Of a stretch of 64,000 nucleotides of DNA, positions 33,503 through 41,240 are shown piece after piece. Source of the stretch: an uncultured Roseibium sp. (lineage in GTDB: Bacteria; Pseudomonadota; Alphaproteobacteria; Rhizobiales; Stappiaceae). Numbering within the stretch: position 1 is the first letter of the stretch; each line of letters begins with the position of its first letter. Below the pieces are notes generated by a model that was not told the origin of the DNA, ran no database searches, and saw nothing but the letters and a program-made list of their open reading frames with translations. Made by a program: the position numbers and the translations under genes. The stretch is taken from NCBI RefSeq assembly GCF_947494555.1, contig NZ_CANLVF010000004.1:124001-188000 (forward strand), given 5' to 3'.

Positions 33503-34092
33503 GTCTCCAAAACCTTCATCATCCGCAATTGGGCGAGCAACGGCAACAGAGGCAAACCGAGAATAGTGAAATAGTCGCCTTCAATTTTTTCAAACAGTTG
33601 CACGCCAAGACCCTCCAGCTGGTAAGCTCCAACGCTGGAGAGAACATCGTTTCCGGCAGCAGCCAGGTAATGACCGATGAACGCGGGGGTAAGCGCGCGC
33701 ATTGTCAGACGCGCGGTCGAGACCTGGCGCCAGACCGCCTCGCCGTTCTGCGAGATCACAACAGCAGAATGAAGTTCATGGGTTTTTCCCGAAAAGGAGA
33801 GCAACTGCCGCCTGGCGGCTTCCATGTCTTCAGGCTTGGTGCGGCGTTTGCCCTCAAATGCGAGGATCTGGTCCGCACCGACCACAAGATCGCCATGCCT
33901 GCGCCCGCTGACGTCATTGGCCTTGGCCTCTGCCAGAACACTGGCGAGATCTTCGGGCGGAAATCCGGCTTCAAGGAGCGGGGCCTCGACCGCGCGTTCG
34001 TCGACATCAGAGGGGTCGACCTCGATCGCCAAACCTGCATTTTTCATCAGTTCAGCGCGGATCCTGCTTCCGCTCGCCAAAACGAGTGCCAT
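33499..34092 (-). CDS. maf: Maf-family nucleoside triphosphate pyrophosphatase
   Basis: Hydrolyses noncanonical or m5U/UTP-type nucleotides, limiting their incorporation; older literature calls the family septum-formation inhibitor. The 197-residue product has LVLASGSRIRAELM at the N-terminus (substrate loop), VVGADQILAFEGK near residue 70 with the catalytic Asp, and AYQLEGLGVQLFEKIEGDYF near residue 155 with the family E-G-D-Y. Start is ATG 34092, overlapping downstream aroE by four bases. It is first of the leftward operon running away from the candidate origin, after the PPDK-regulator gene. Confidence 0.92.
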   Translation of the reverse strand: MALVLASGSRIRAELMKNAGLAIEVDPSDVDERAVEAPLLEAGFPPEDLASVLAEAKANDVSGRRHGDLVVGADQILAFEGKRRTKPEDMEAARRQLLSFSGKTHELHSAVVISQNGEAVWRQVSTARLTMRALTPAFIGHYLAAAGNDVLSSVGAYQLEGLGVQLFEKIEGDYFTILGLPLLPLLAQLRMMKVLET

Positions 34093-34123
34093 GTTTCCTC
34101 TTTTGCCCTGCTGTGCGATCGCT

Positions 34124-34966
34124 TCAGACCGCTTTTTCCGTTTCTGATTTGAAATCCTTGAAAAGCGTCAGGATTTCTGCAGCTGTTTCTTCCACCGACC
34201 GGCGTGTGACGTCAATAAGCGGCCACCTGTGTTCGGAGCAAAGCCGGCGCGTCATCGTTACTTCCTGCGAAATTTCCTTCCGGTCGACATACGTGTCGTT
34301 GTAGCCATCGGAATTCAATGACAGGACCCGGTTCCGGCGGATCTGCTGAATACGTTCAACGGACGCGATCAGCCCGACAATCATCGGCCGTTTCAGTTTT
34401 TTCACGTGATCGGGAAGCGGTATCCCCGGAACCAGAGGCACATTAGCCGCCTTGATGCCCCGGTTGGCCAGATAAATGCAGGTCGGTGTCTTGGATGTTC
34501 TGGAAATTCCGATCAGGACAATGTCGGCTGATTCCAGATCGTCCCAAACCTGACCGTCATCGTGCAGCATCGTGTAGTTGAGCGCTTCCATTCGGCGGAA
34601 ATACTCCGCATCCAGTTCGTGCTGGCCGCCCACGCGATGGGTCTGTGTTACATTAAGATAGGACTGGAATACAGCGAACACCGGGTCGAGAATGTTCACG
34701 AAGGGAACACCGAGTTCACGGCATTTTTGTTCCAGGCGATTGGCAATTTCATCGTCCACAAGCGTATAGAGCACGATCCCGGGTGCGTTTTCGATTTCCG
34801 AGATCACCCTGTCGAGCTGTTTTGACGAGCGGACCAAGGGGTAAACGTGCTCTATTTCCTGAACATTCTCATATTGCACCGTTGCCGCCCGTGCGACCGT
34901 CATCAGTGTTTCACCGGTTGAGTCGGACACAAGATGCAAATGAAAGTAGTGTCTCGACTTGTTCAC
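34124..34966 (-). CDS. ppsR: Pyruvate,phosphate dikinase regulatory protein (kinase/pyrophosphorylase, DUF299)
   Basis: Bifunctional regulator that uses ADP to inactivate and Pi to reactivate a PEP-forming dikinase by reversible phosphorylation of a threonine. The 280-residue product begins HYFHLHLVSDSTGETL and has the P-loop GISRTSKTPTCIYLAN near residue 153, plus GLIASVERIQQIRRNR near residue 200. The start is GTG 34966 with GGGGAT upstream. In alphaproteobacteria this gene (the homologue of Rickettsia RP001) flanks the replication origin opposite hemE, exactly as here. Whether its target is PpsA or PpdK cannot be told from the window. Confidence 0.9.
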   Translation of the reverse strand: MNKSRHYFHLHLVSDSTGETLMTVARAATVQYENVQEIEHVYPLVRSSKQLDRVISEIENAPGIVLYTLVDDEIANRLEQKCRELGVPFVNILDPVFAVFQSYLNVTQTHRVGGQHELDAEYFRRMEALNYTMLHDDGQVWDDLESADIVLIGISRTSKTPTCIYLANRGIKAANVPLVPGIPLPDHVKKLKRPMIVGLIASVERIQQIRRNRVLSLNSDGYNDTYVDRKEISQEVTMTRRLCSEHRWPLIDVTRRSVEETAAEILTLFKDFKSETEKAV

Positions 34967-35391
34967 GATATCATCCCCAGGGCTGTTGACGAATTGGGAG
35001 TCTCGTCCCGACTTGCGCAGGTGTCACGAAGTTTATGCCCGTTCAGCAAGAATTGTTAACAATGCATTAACGCGCGCAAACTGGATCCGAAACGAATATG
35101 GGTTGGTGTGAATTCACATGGAGACTGTGACATTTCGACAGACTATCCACGCGGACACAATTTCTTAACGAAAGGTAAACACTCCTTCAAGTGCCTGGAA
35201 TCAATCTCTAAATTTGGTTATCGACTCTTGGGGAACGATTCAGCCGGTTCTTCGGGATAATTTTCCCGTCCCTGAATTTTGACTAAGTGCATTGTGGACA
35301 GAAAATGATCCCGGTAATCCACGCGCAAACAGAAAAAACAGATTCAAAATAAGAATCTTATTTGAATTGAAATGTGGGAAAGGTCCATCCG
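34967..35391. other. Candidate chromosome replication origin (oriC) between ppsR and hemE
   Basis: This 425-base gap has no gene and is AT-rich, notably at 35157-35220 and 35337-35375. It holds an exact CtrA-type box (35056-35070) and a degenerate one at 35165-35179, six GANTC sites (34998, 35198, 35223, 35237, 35341, 35353), and several 7-of-9 DnaA boxes: CTATCCACG 35143-35151, TTATCGACT 35218-35226, a reverse one at 35293-35301 and TAATCCACG 35315-35323. No perfect TTATCCACA was found. Genes on both sides point away. In Caulobacter, Rickettsia and Sinorhizobium the origin lies between homologues of these same two genes. parS sites and parAB lie 4-10 kb to the right. Confidence 0.72.
35056..35070. 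promoter_or_regulatory. CtrA binding site in the candidate origin
   Basis: TTAACAATGCATTAA is an exact TTAA-N7-TTAA match, followed by C as in the extended consensus. In Caulobacter, CtrA boxes of this form in the origin repress initiation. A second, one-mismatch site TTAACGAAAGGTAAA lies at 35165-35179. Confidence 0.65.
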
Positions 35392-36420
35392 ATGAAATCC
35401 GAAGACAGAGCCGTGATGCGGGTTCTCTCAGGAGAAAAACTCTGGCCACCTCCCATTTGGATGATGCGGCAAGCCGGACGCTATCTCCCCGAATACAGGG
35501 AAGTCAGAGCCAAAGCCAAAAACTTCCTGGATTTCTGCTACTCGCCGGATCTGGCAACAGAGGTCACTCTCCAGCCGATCCGCCGCTATGGTTTTGATGC
35601 AAGCATTCTGTTTTCAGACATCTTCGTCGTTCCCGATGCGATCGGGTATCCGGTTCGTTTTGAAGAAGGCCGGGGTCCGGTTCTGGAACCTTTGTCTTCC
35701 GATCTGATCGACCGTCTTGAACAGGATCGTGCCGAGGACCACCTGAAACCGGTCATAGAGACCGTTTCACGCCTTCGGGTGGAACTCCCAGCAGAGACAA
35801 CACTGTTGGGCTTCTGTGGGGCTCCCTGGACCGTTGCGTGCTATTCCGTTGCAGGTCATACGACACAGGATCAGGTAGCGGCACGCGTTGGCGCTTATCG
35901 CGACCCGGATCTGATGCAGCGCTTTGTCGATCATCTTGTGACAGCGTCGATCCGGTACCTTTTGCGTCAGTTCGAGGCAGGTGCCGATGCGGTCCAGATA
36001 TTCGACACCTGGGCAGGCGTTCTGGACGATGCCGGGTTCCGCCGTTGGTCGATCGAACCGACACGCCGGATTGTCGACGGGGTCAAGGCGCAGCGGCCGG
36101 ATGCGAAAATCATCGGCTTCCCGAAAGCATCGTCAGCCCGTTTGAAGACATTTGTCGAGGGAACCGGTGTTGACGCGGTTGGATTCGATTGGACAGCGCC
36201 GGATCATCTGGCACTGGATATTCAACGGAACATTCCGATTCAGGGCAATCTCGATCCCATGCGTCTGGTCGCCGGCGGCACCGCCCTGGAAGACGGCGTC
36301 GCTCATATTCTGAAAACATTCGACAAGGGTCCGCTGATCTTCAATCTCGGGCACGGCGTAACGCCGGACGCGGATCCGGATCATGTTGCACGGATGGTCG
36401 ACCTGGTACGCGAAGGGTGA
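35392..36420 (+). CDS. hemE: Uroporphyrinogen decarboxylase
   Basis: Removes four carboxyls from uroporphyrinogen III to give coproporphyrinogen III in haem synthesis. The 342-residue product has the N-terminal PPIWMMRQAGRYLPEYR signature near residue 20, with the substrate arginines; DASILFSDIFVVPDA near residue 70; GFCGAPWTVACY near residue 140; and the Asp in the GVDAVGFDW region near residue 265. I use ATG 35392 with AAAGG upstream; GTG 35374 in frame is a weaker option. It is the first rightward gene beyond the candidate origin and is followed eight bases later by hemJ. Confidence 0.95.
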   Translation: MKSEDRAVMRVLSGEKLWPPPIWMMRQAGRYLPEYREVRAKAKNFLDFCYSPDLATEVTLQPIRRYGFDASILFSDIFVVPDAIGYPVRFEEGRGPVLEPLSSDLIDRLEQDRAEDHLKPVIETVSRLRVELPAETTLLGFCGAPWTVACYSVAGHTTQDQVAARVGAYRDPDLMQRFVDHLVTASIRYLLRQFEAGADAVQIFDTWAGVLDDAGFRRWSIEPTRRIVDGVKAQRPDAKIIGFPKASSARLKTFVEGTGVDAVGFDWTAPDHLALDIQRNIPIQGNLDPMRLVAGGTALEDGVAHILKTFDKGPLIFNLGHGVTPDADPDHVARMVDLVREG

Positions 36421-36427
36421 TGTTTCA

Positions 36428-36856
36428 ATGGATTTGTTTTTGTGGGTGAAATCACTGCACGTTATTTCGATTATCGCCTGGATGGCGGGAATGCTCTATC
36501 TGCCACGCCTGTTTGTTTATCACGCGGATGCTGAGATCGGTTCGGAGCAATCCGAGACATTCAAAATCATGGAGCGCCGCCTCCTGAAGGCAATCATCAA
36601 TCCGTCAATGATTGCAGCATGGATATTCGGGCTTTGGGCGGCCTATGAGATATCAGCGTGGCAAGACGGCTGGTTCCACGCAAAGTTTACCCTGGTCCTG
36701 ATCATGTCGGGGGTCCACGGATATCTCAGCCGGTGTGTGAAAACATTTGCCGCAGACAGGAACACGCGATCGACACGATTCTACAGGATCCTCAACGAGG
36801 TGCCGACCGTGCTCATGATCGGCATCGTCATTCTCGTCATAGTCAAACCGTTCTGA
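36428..36856 (+). CDS. hemJ: Protoporphyrinogen IX oxidase HemJ
   Basis: Oxidises protoporphyrinogen IX to protoporphyrin IX; the haem-containing inner-membrane type used by many alphaproteobacteria. The 142-residue protein has four hydrophobic helices: VKSLHVISIIAWMAGMLYLP, MIAAWIFGLWAAYEI, FTLVLIMSGVHGYL and VLMIGIVILVIV. The conserved His in SLHVI (residue ~10), the YLPRLFVYH segment and the Lys in WFHAKFTLV are present. Start is ATG 36428. The gene directly follows hemE, giving a two-gene haem unit next to the origin, another recurrent alphaproteobacterial arrangement. Confidence 0.9.
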   Translation: MDLFLWVKSLHVISIIAWMAGMLYLPRLFVYHADAEIGSEQSETFKIMERRLLKAIINPSMIAAWIFGLWAAYEISAWQDGWFHAKFTLVLIMSGVHGYLSRCVKTFAADRNTRSTRFYRILNEVPTVLMIGIVILVIVKPF

Positions 36857-37156
36857 CGACGGATCAAGTGCGCAAGAACGAGGCAGTTGCTGGTTGACAG
36901 CTGCCTTATTCGTGTCGGCCCAAAGCTATCTGCGAGCCCAAAAAACCAGCAGATTTGCGGGCTTGCGATTCAACGCAAAACAACGTATCTTCCGCGCACT
37001 TCAATTCGGTGCAGTGTTTGTTTTAAGTCGATACGTTTCACCGAACAATCTGGATACATCTAAAAGTCTCTCAGATATTGTCTGGCCGGCCCATCTCATA
37101 CGGCACAGACCTTACCTTCCAAATGAAATCCCAATAACAACCCTGACCCCAACTCG
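36857..37156 (+). promoter_or_regulatory. Leader/promoter region of rho (300 bases, no gene)
   Basis: No gene is supported here; an open frame inside it has no ribosome site or coding character. It is AT-richer toward the right. A TTGACA at 36894-36899 could be a -35 box but no convincing -10 is spaced correctly. rho is commonly autoregulated through its leader, so the length is notable, yet no clear hairpin or leader peptide was found. Confidence 0.35.
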
Positions 37157-38422
37157 ATGCGGGAAATGAAACTCAAAGATCTAAAAGAAAAAACTCCGAC
37201 AGAGCTGCTGCAGGTTGCCGAGGAGCTCGAAGTCGAAAACGCCAGCACCATGCGTAAGCAGGAGCTGATGTTCGCTATCCTAAAAAATCTCGCCGCGCAG
37301 GATGTGGATATTATCGGAGAAGGCGTCGTCGAAGTCCTTCAGGATGGGTTCGGCTTTCTCAGATCCCCCGATGCGAACTATCTGCCAGGACCGGACGATA
37401 TCTATGTCTCACCTTCGCAGATCAGGCGCTTTTCGCTCCGGACCGGTGACACAGTCGAAGGACAGATCCGCAGCCCAAAAGAAGGCGAGCGGTACTTTGC
37501 CCTCCTGAAAGTCAACACGATCAACTTCGAGGATCCGGAAAAGGCGCGGCACAAGGTTCACTTCGACAACCTGACACCGCTCTATCCCGATGAACGTTTC
37601 CGGATGGAAATCGAGGATCCGACAATCAAGGATCTGTCTTCCCGGGTGATTGATCTGGTCGCGCCTCTCGGCAAAGGCCAGCGTGCTCTGATTACGGCGC
37701 CCCCGAGAACCGGTAAGACCGTATTTCTGCAGAACATTGCGAAATCCATTACAAACAATCACCCTGAGTGCTATCTCATCGTCCTTCTGATCGACGAGCG
37801 TCCGGAAGAAGTCACCGACATGCAGCGCACGGTGAACGGGGAAGTTGTCTCATCGACATTCGATGAACCGGCATCACGCCACGTTCAGGTCGCCGAGATG
37901 GTCATCGAGAAGGCCAAGCGCCTGACGGAACATGGCCGCGATGTCGTGATCCTGCTCGATTCCATCACACGCCTCGGCCGGGCGTACAACACCGTTGTGC
38001 CGTCATCCGGCAAGGTTCTGACCGGTGGTGTCGATGCGAACGCACTGCAGCGTCCAAAGCGGTTCTTCGGTGCGGCTCGTAATATCGAAGAGGGTGGCTC
38101 CTTGACGATTATCGCAACAGCGCTGATCGATACCGGCAGCCGCATGGACGAAGTTATCTTCGAGGAATTCAAGGGAACGGGTAACTCCGAAATCATCCTT
38201 GACCGGAAGATCTCCGACAAGCGCGTCTATCCTTCGATCGACATTCAACGCTCCGGTACGCGCAAGGAAGAACTCCTTGTGCCGCATGAGCGTCTCAAAA
38301 AGACTTTCGTTCTGCGCCGGATCCTCAATCCGATGGGGACAGTGGATGCTGTGGAGTTCCTTCTCGACAAGCTCAAGCAAACCAAGTCCAACGACGAATT
38401 CTTCGACAGTATGAATACCTGA
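37157..38422 (+). CDS. rho: Transcription termination factor Rho
   Basis: Hexameric RNA helicase that ends transcription at Rho-dependent sites. The 421-residue product has the N-terminal RNA-binding part ([16 protein letters not shown] near residue 30; [20 protein letters not shown] near residue 65), Walker [14 protein letters not shown] near residue 180, Walker [17 protein letters not shown] near residue 260, and the Q-loop region ending [18 protein letters not shown] near residue 325. Start ATG 37157 ([14 protein letters not shown]) matches relatives; ATG 37166 is nine bases later. A strong terminator follows. It sits between hemJ and a GNAT gene, on the way to the par region. Confidence 0.96.
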   Translation: MREMKLKDLKEKTPTELLQVAEELEVENASTMRKQELMFAILKNLAAQDVDIIGEGVVEVLQDGFGFLRSPDANYLPGPDDIYVSPSQIRRFSLRTGDTVEGQIRSPKEGERYFALLKVNTINFEDPEKARHKVHFDNLTPLYPDERFRMEIEDPTIKDLSSRVIDLVAPLGKGQRALITAPPRTGKTVFLQNIAKSITNNHPECYLIVLLIDERPEEVTDMQRTVNGEVVSSTFDEPASRHVQVAEMVIEKAKRLTEHGRDVVILLDSITRLGRAYNTVVPSSGKVLTGGVDANALQRPKRFFGAARNIEEGGSLTIIATALIDTGSRMDEVIFEEFKGTGNSEIILDRKISDKRVYPSIDIQRSGTRKEELLVPHERLKKTFVLRRILNPMGTVDAVEFLLDKLKQTKSNDEFFDSMNT

Positions 38423-38444
38423 TCCTGGTACCTGTCGGAATTTC

Positions 38445-38483
38445 AAAGGCGCGGATCTCCCGGGGTTCGCGCCTTTACTTTTT
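38445..38483 (+). terminator. Rho-independent terminator after rho
   Basis: AAAGGCGCG (38445-38453) pairs perfectly with CGCGCCTTT (38468-38476), 14-nt loop, followed by ACTTTTTG. It lies 22 bases after the rho stop and shows that the rho transcript uses an intrinsic terminator. Confidence 0.85.
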
Positions 38484-38551
38484 GTTAACGCTTTTGCTGC
38501 GCATCCGATGCGAACGCGCCGCCTGCAGCCATTTGAATCGGACCCGATCTG

Positions 38552-39124
38552 ATGCCCGGAAAAATCTACCTAGAAACAGATCGACTGCTTCTGCGCGCCT
38601 GGCAGGACCAGGACGTCGAGCCGTTTGCAAGAATGTGCGCAGACCCGGAAGTCATGCGCTACTTCCCGGAGGTGCTGACCCGCGACAAATCGGAAGAACT
38701 TGTTTCCAGATGCATCGACAAGCAGGGGAAGGACGGATTTTGCATGGCGCCGGTGGAGGTCAGGGATACCGGCGAGTTCTTGGGATTTGTCGGATTGAGC
38801 AGGCCAACCTACGCTGCACCGCTTCCCTTTGATCCATGTATCGAGATCGGTTGGCGATTGAAGAAGTCGGCCTGGGGGAAAGGCTATGCGAGCGAGGCGG
38901 CCCGGGCCTGGCTTCGATTCGGCTTTGAAACAATCGGACTTGATGAGATTGTCGCATTCACAATTCCCGCCAACGCGCCTTCCAGAAAGGTAATGAAACG
39001 CATCGGAATGCAGCGGGATCACGAGGGAGACTTTCTTCATCCGTCTCTTCCTGCTGATCACCCGGTCGCGCCGCATGTGCTCTATCGGTTAGCGGCATCA
39101 GACTGGATCGCGCGTTACGGCTGA
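38552..39124 (+). CDS. GNAT family N-acetyltransferase
   Basis: A 190-residue acetyltransferase of the RimJ/RimL-like branch. Motifs: ETDRLLLRAWQDQDVEPF at the start, IGWRLKKSAWGKGYASEAAR near residue 95 (acetyl-CoA loop), and FTIPANAPSRKVMKRIGM near residue 140. A terminal YRLAAS segment is usual. Start is ATG 38552. It lies between rho and the parS region with no obvious operon partner. The substrate is unknown. Confidence 0.85.
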   Translation: MPGKIYLETDRLLLRAWQDQDVEPFARMCADPEVMRYFPEVLTRDKSEELVSRCIDKQGKDGFCMAPVEVRDTGEFLGFVGLSRPTYAAPLPFDPCIEIGWRLKKSAWGKGYASEAARAWLRFGFETIGLDEIVAFTIPANAPSRKVMKRIGMQRDHEGDFLHPSLPADHPVAPHVLYRLAASDWIARYG

Positions 39125-39133
39125 TACAGTCGA

Positions 39134-39149
39134 AGATTCACGTGAAACA
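39134..39149. other. parS-like site 1
   Basis: AGATTCACGTGAAACA matches the 16-bp parS consensus TGTTTCACGTGAAACA at 14 positions, with the palindromic core TTCACGTGAA intact. It begins 10 bases after the GNAT gene stop. Confidence 0.65.
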
Positions 39150-39345
39150 CTGCGCGGGCGAATATTGACCGATTTCGATTCGTACCCGAACCGATGCCAG
39201 CAAACCCTGTTTCGGGAGCATTCGGTGTTTTCCTTGTGAGTCCATCGAGCCGGTTTTCCGGTCTCAGAATTCCCGATCGGAATGTTCACCAGCGGCTCTA
39301 GGTCTTTGGGGCGCATAGGCGCAGACGGCGGAAACAGCCCGGCAT

Positions 39346-39361
39346 TGATTCACGTGAAACA
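39346..39361. other. parS-like site 2 (left of a pair)
   Basis: TGATTCACGTGAAACA matches parS at 15 of 16 positions. With site 3 it forms a 16-bp inverted repeat (39347-39362 and 39370-39385). It lies in the 475-base gap 39125-39599 before mnmE, which holds no supported gene. Confidence 0.8.
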
Positions 39362-39370
39362 CCCATCATG

Positions 39371-39386
39371 TGTTTCACGTGAATCG
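39371..39386. other. parS-like site 3 (right of a pair)
   Basis: TGTTTCACGTGAATCG matches parS at 14 of 16 positions. Its core starts 25 bases from that of site 2 and it is in the opposite orientation, so two ParB dimers could load side by side. Confidence 0.75.
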
Positions 39387-39599
39387 GGTAGCTGCATAGC
39401 ATTGAGATCGAATCGCCGGCGTAACATTGGGCAGTAATTTATGTTGGGAGTGGCACCAATGCTTTGGCCGTGCCATGAAGCGATGACCGGTTGCCCGCGC
39501 GAGAAGAATGTACCTTTGCGTTTCCCATGCCGTTTGTTATTGAGGCACAAGTGAAGCGTATCGGCACAGCGTCTGAAGTCTCCTTCCGGAACCATAACA

Positions 39600-40949
39600 A
39601 TGTCAGAAACAATTTATGCACTTTCGAGCGGCGCAGTGCCGTCGGGCGTTGCCGTCATTCGCGTCTCTGGTTCAAGAACCAAAGCGGTTGTTGGCGCACT
39701 CTGCGGATGTGTACCGGAAGTGCGAAGGGCAACGCTGAGCAGATTGAGGGTCCCCGAAACGTCGGAAGTCCTCGATGAAGCGCTGGTTCTGTTCTTCGAG
39801 GGTCCAAAGAGCTTTACGGGAGAAGACATCGCGGAATTTCACTGTCACGGCGGCAAGGCTGTGGTTGCGAGGCTGCTTGAAATCCTGGGCGGGTTCGAGG
39901 ATTGCAGGCCGGCAGAACCGGGTGAATTCACACGCCGCGCATACTACAATGGCCGTATGGATCTGACCGAAGTCGAAGGCCTTGCAGATCTTATTGCTGC
40001 GGAAACGGAAAGTCAGCGGAAGCAGGCTGTTCGTCAGATGGGTGGCGCGCTTGGAAGTCTATACGAGGATTGGCGCAAGCGGCTAATTCACATGCGGGCG
40101 ATGATCGAGGCGGACTTCGACTTCGCGGACGAAGAAGATGTTCCGGGCAGCGTTGCGGATGAAGTCTGGCAGGACGCCGGAACGCTTCGTGCCGAGATTT
40201 CCAGCCATCTCGCGATGTCGAGAAGAGGGGAGCGCTTGCGGTCCGGATTGCAGGTGGTGGTGATGGGAGCTCCGAACGCGGGCAAATCAAGTTTGCTTAA
40301 CGCCATTGCCGGCCGGGATGTTGCCATCGTGACCGAAGAGGCAGGTACCACACGTGACACGATTGAAGTTCATCTTGATCTTGCTGGGTATCCAGTCACG
40401 CTGATTGATACGGCAGGTCTTCGGGAAGCTGAAGGGCGAGTTGAACGGGAAGGAATTCGGAGGGCTCAGGTTAGGGGCCAGGAGGCGGACCTCATCCTCT
40501 GGGCAGTAGAACCAGATGGCGCGGAACTGGATGATCCCGTGTCCGGTTTGCCGGTTGATCTTGGCAATGCGATTCCGGTCTGGATCGTTCGAACCAAAAG
40601 CGATCTTGTGACTCTTCCGAAACAAGACTCTTCCGAAACGCTCAAGGAAATTGCTTGTTCTGACAAGGATGAGGACGGTATGGCCGCGTTGTTTAACGCA
40701 TTAACCCGTTTTGCCGAGGAAACGATTTCCTTGAGCGAGGCACCTTTGGCAACACGCGAACGGCATCGACATTACCTTTCTGACTGCCTGGCTGCTCTTG
40801 ATGCTGCCGCTGAGGCGGGGCATCTACCGGCTGAATTGCGCGCCGAGGATCTGCGTCGCGCGTCCGACTGTCTCGGACGGATTACCGGGCGTATTGATGT
40901 GGAAGATCTGCTTGATGTCATCTTCCGTGATTTTTGTATTGGTAAGTGA
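39600..40949 (+). CDS. mnmE: tRNA uridine-5-carboxymethylaminomethyl GTPase MnmE
   Basis: With MnmG, modifies the wobble uridine of several tRNAs. The 449-residue product has the N-terminal folate-binding domain (ETIYALSSGAVPSGVAVIRV, and PGEFTRRAYYNGRMDLTEVE near residue 105), a central G domain with G1 GAPNAGKSSLLN near residue 224, DTAGLREAEG near residue 268, and the conserved C-terminal CIGK. Start is ATG 39600. It is followed by mnmG and rsmG in the same direction, with parS-like sites in the gaps. This mnmE-mnmG-rsmG-parA-parB order is ancestral in bacteria. Confidence 0.95.
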   Translation: MSETIYALSSGAVPSGVAVIRVSGSRTKAVVGALCGCVPEVRRATLSRLRVPETSEVLDEALVLFFEGPKSFTGEDIAEFHCHGGKAVVARLLEILGGFEDCRPAEPGEFTRRAYYNGRMDLTEVEGLADLIAAETESQRKQAVRQMGGALGSLYEDWRKRLIHMRAMIEADFDFADEEDVPGSVADEVWQDAGTLRAEISSHLAMSRRGERLRSGLQVVVMGAPNAGKSSLLNAIAGRDVAIVTEEAGTTRDTIEVHLDLAGYPVTLIDTAGLREAEGRVEREGIRRAQVRGQEADLILWAVEPDGAELDDPVSGLPVDLGNAIPVWIVRTKSDLVTLPKQDSSETLKEIACSDKDEDGMAALFNALTRFAEETISLSEAPLATRERHRHYLSDCLAALDAAAEAGHLPAELRAEDLRRASDCLGRITGRIDVEDLLDVIFRDFCIGK

Positions 40950-40965
40950 TGTTTCACGTGAATCA
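40950..40965. other. parS-like site 4
   Basis: TGTTTCACGTGAATCA matches parS at 15 of 16 positions. It begins one base after the mnmE stop and lies in the 291-base gap before mnmG. Confidence 0.8.
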
Positions 40966-41001
40966 TTGAGGCGTAGCAATGATCGGTTCTGAACCGGAAC
41001 A

Positions 41002-41017
41002 TGTTTCACGTGAATCA
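41002..41017. other. parS-like site 5
   Basis: TGTTTCACGTGAATCA, identical to site 4 and 52 bases away in the same orientation. The remaining part of the mnmE-mnmG gap (41018-41240) shows no gene. Confidence 0.8.
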
Positions 41018-41240
41018 TGTACCTGCGGGTCTGAGGCTCTTCGACGTTTATGGAAAAGGCGTGAAAATTCGGCTTGAATTCCGCTTTGACCTGAAATCAA
41101 TCCCGCCGTATAAGTCCTGCGAAGAAATGCCGGTTTGATCGGCACTATGATAGTCTGGTATTTACCGGCAACCGATCCCTTATCAAATTAGAATGTTGCC
41201 AGGTGCTTCCGCGAAGTGCTTGTGTGAACGGTGAGACTAA

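Noticed and set aside
36857..37156. Riboswitch or leader peptide before rho
   Set aside because: No recognisable aptamer, ribosome site with short frame, or convincing hairpin series.
39350..39595. Minus-strand open frame in the parS gap before mnmE
   Set aside because: Crosses two parS-like sites, has no ribosome site and an unprotein-like composition.
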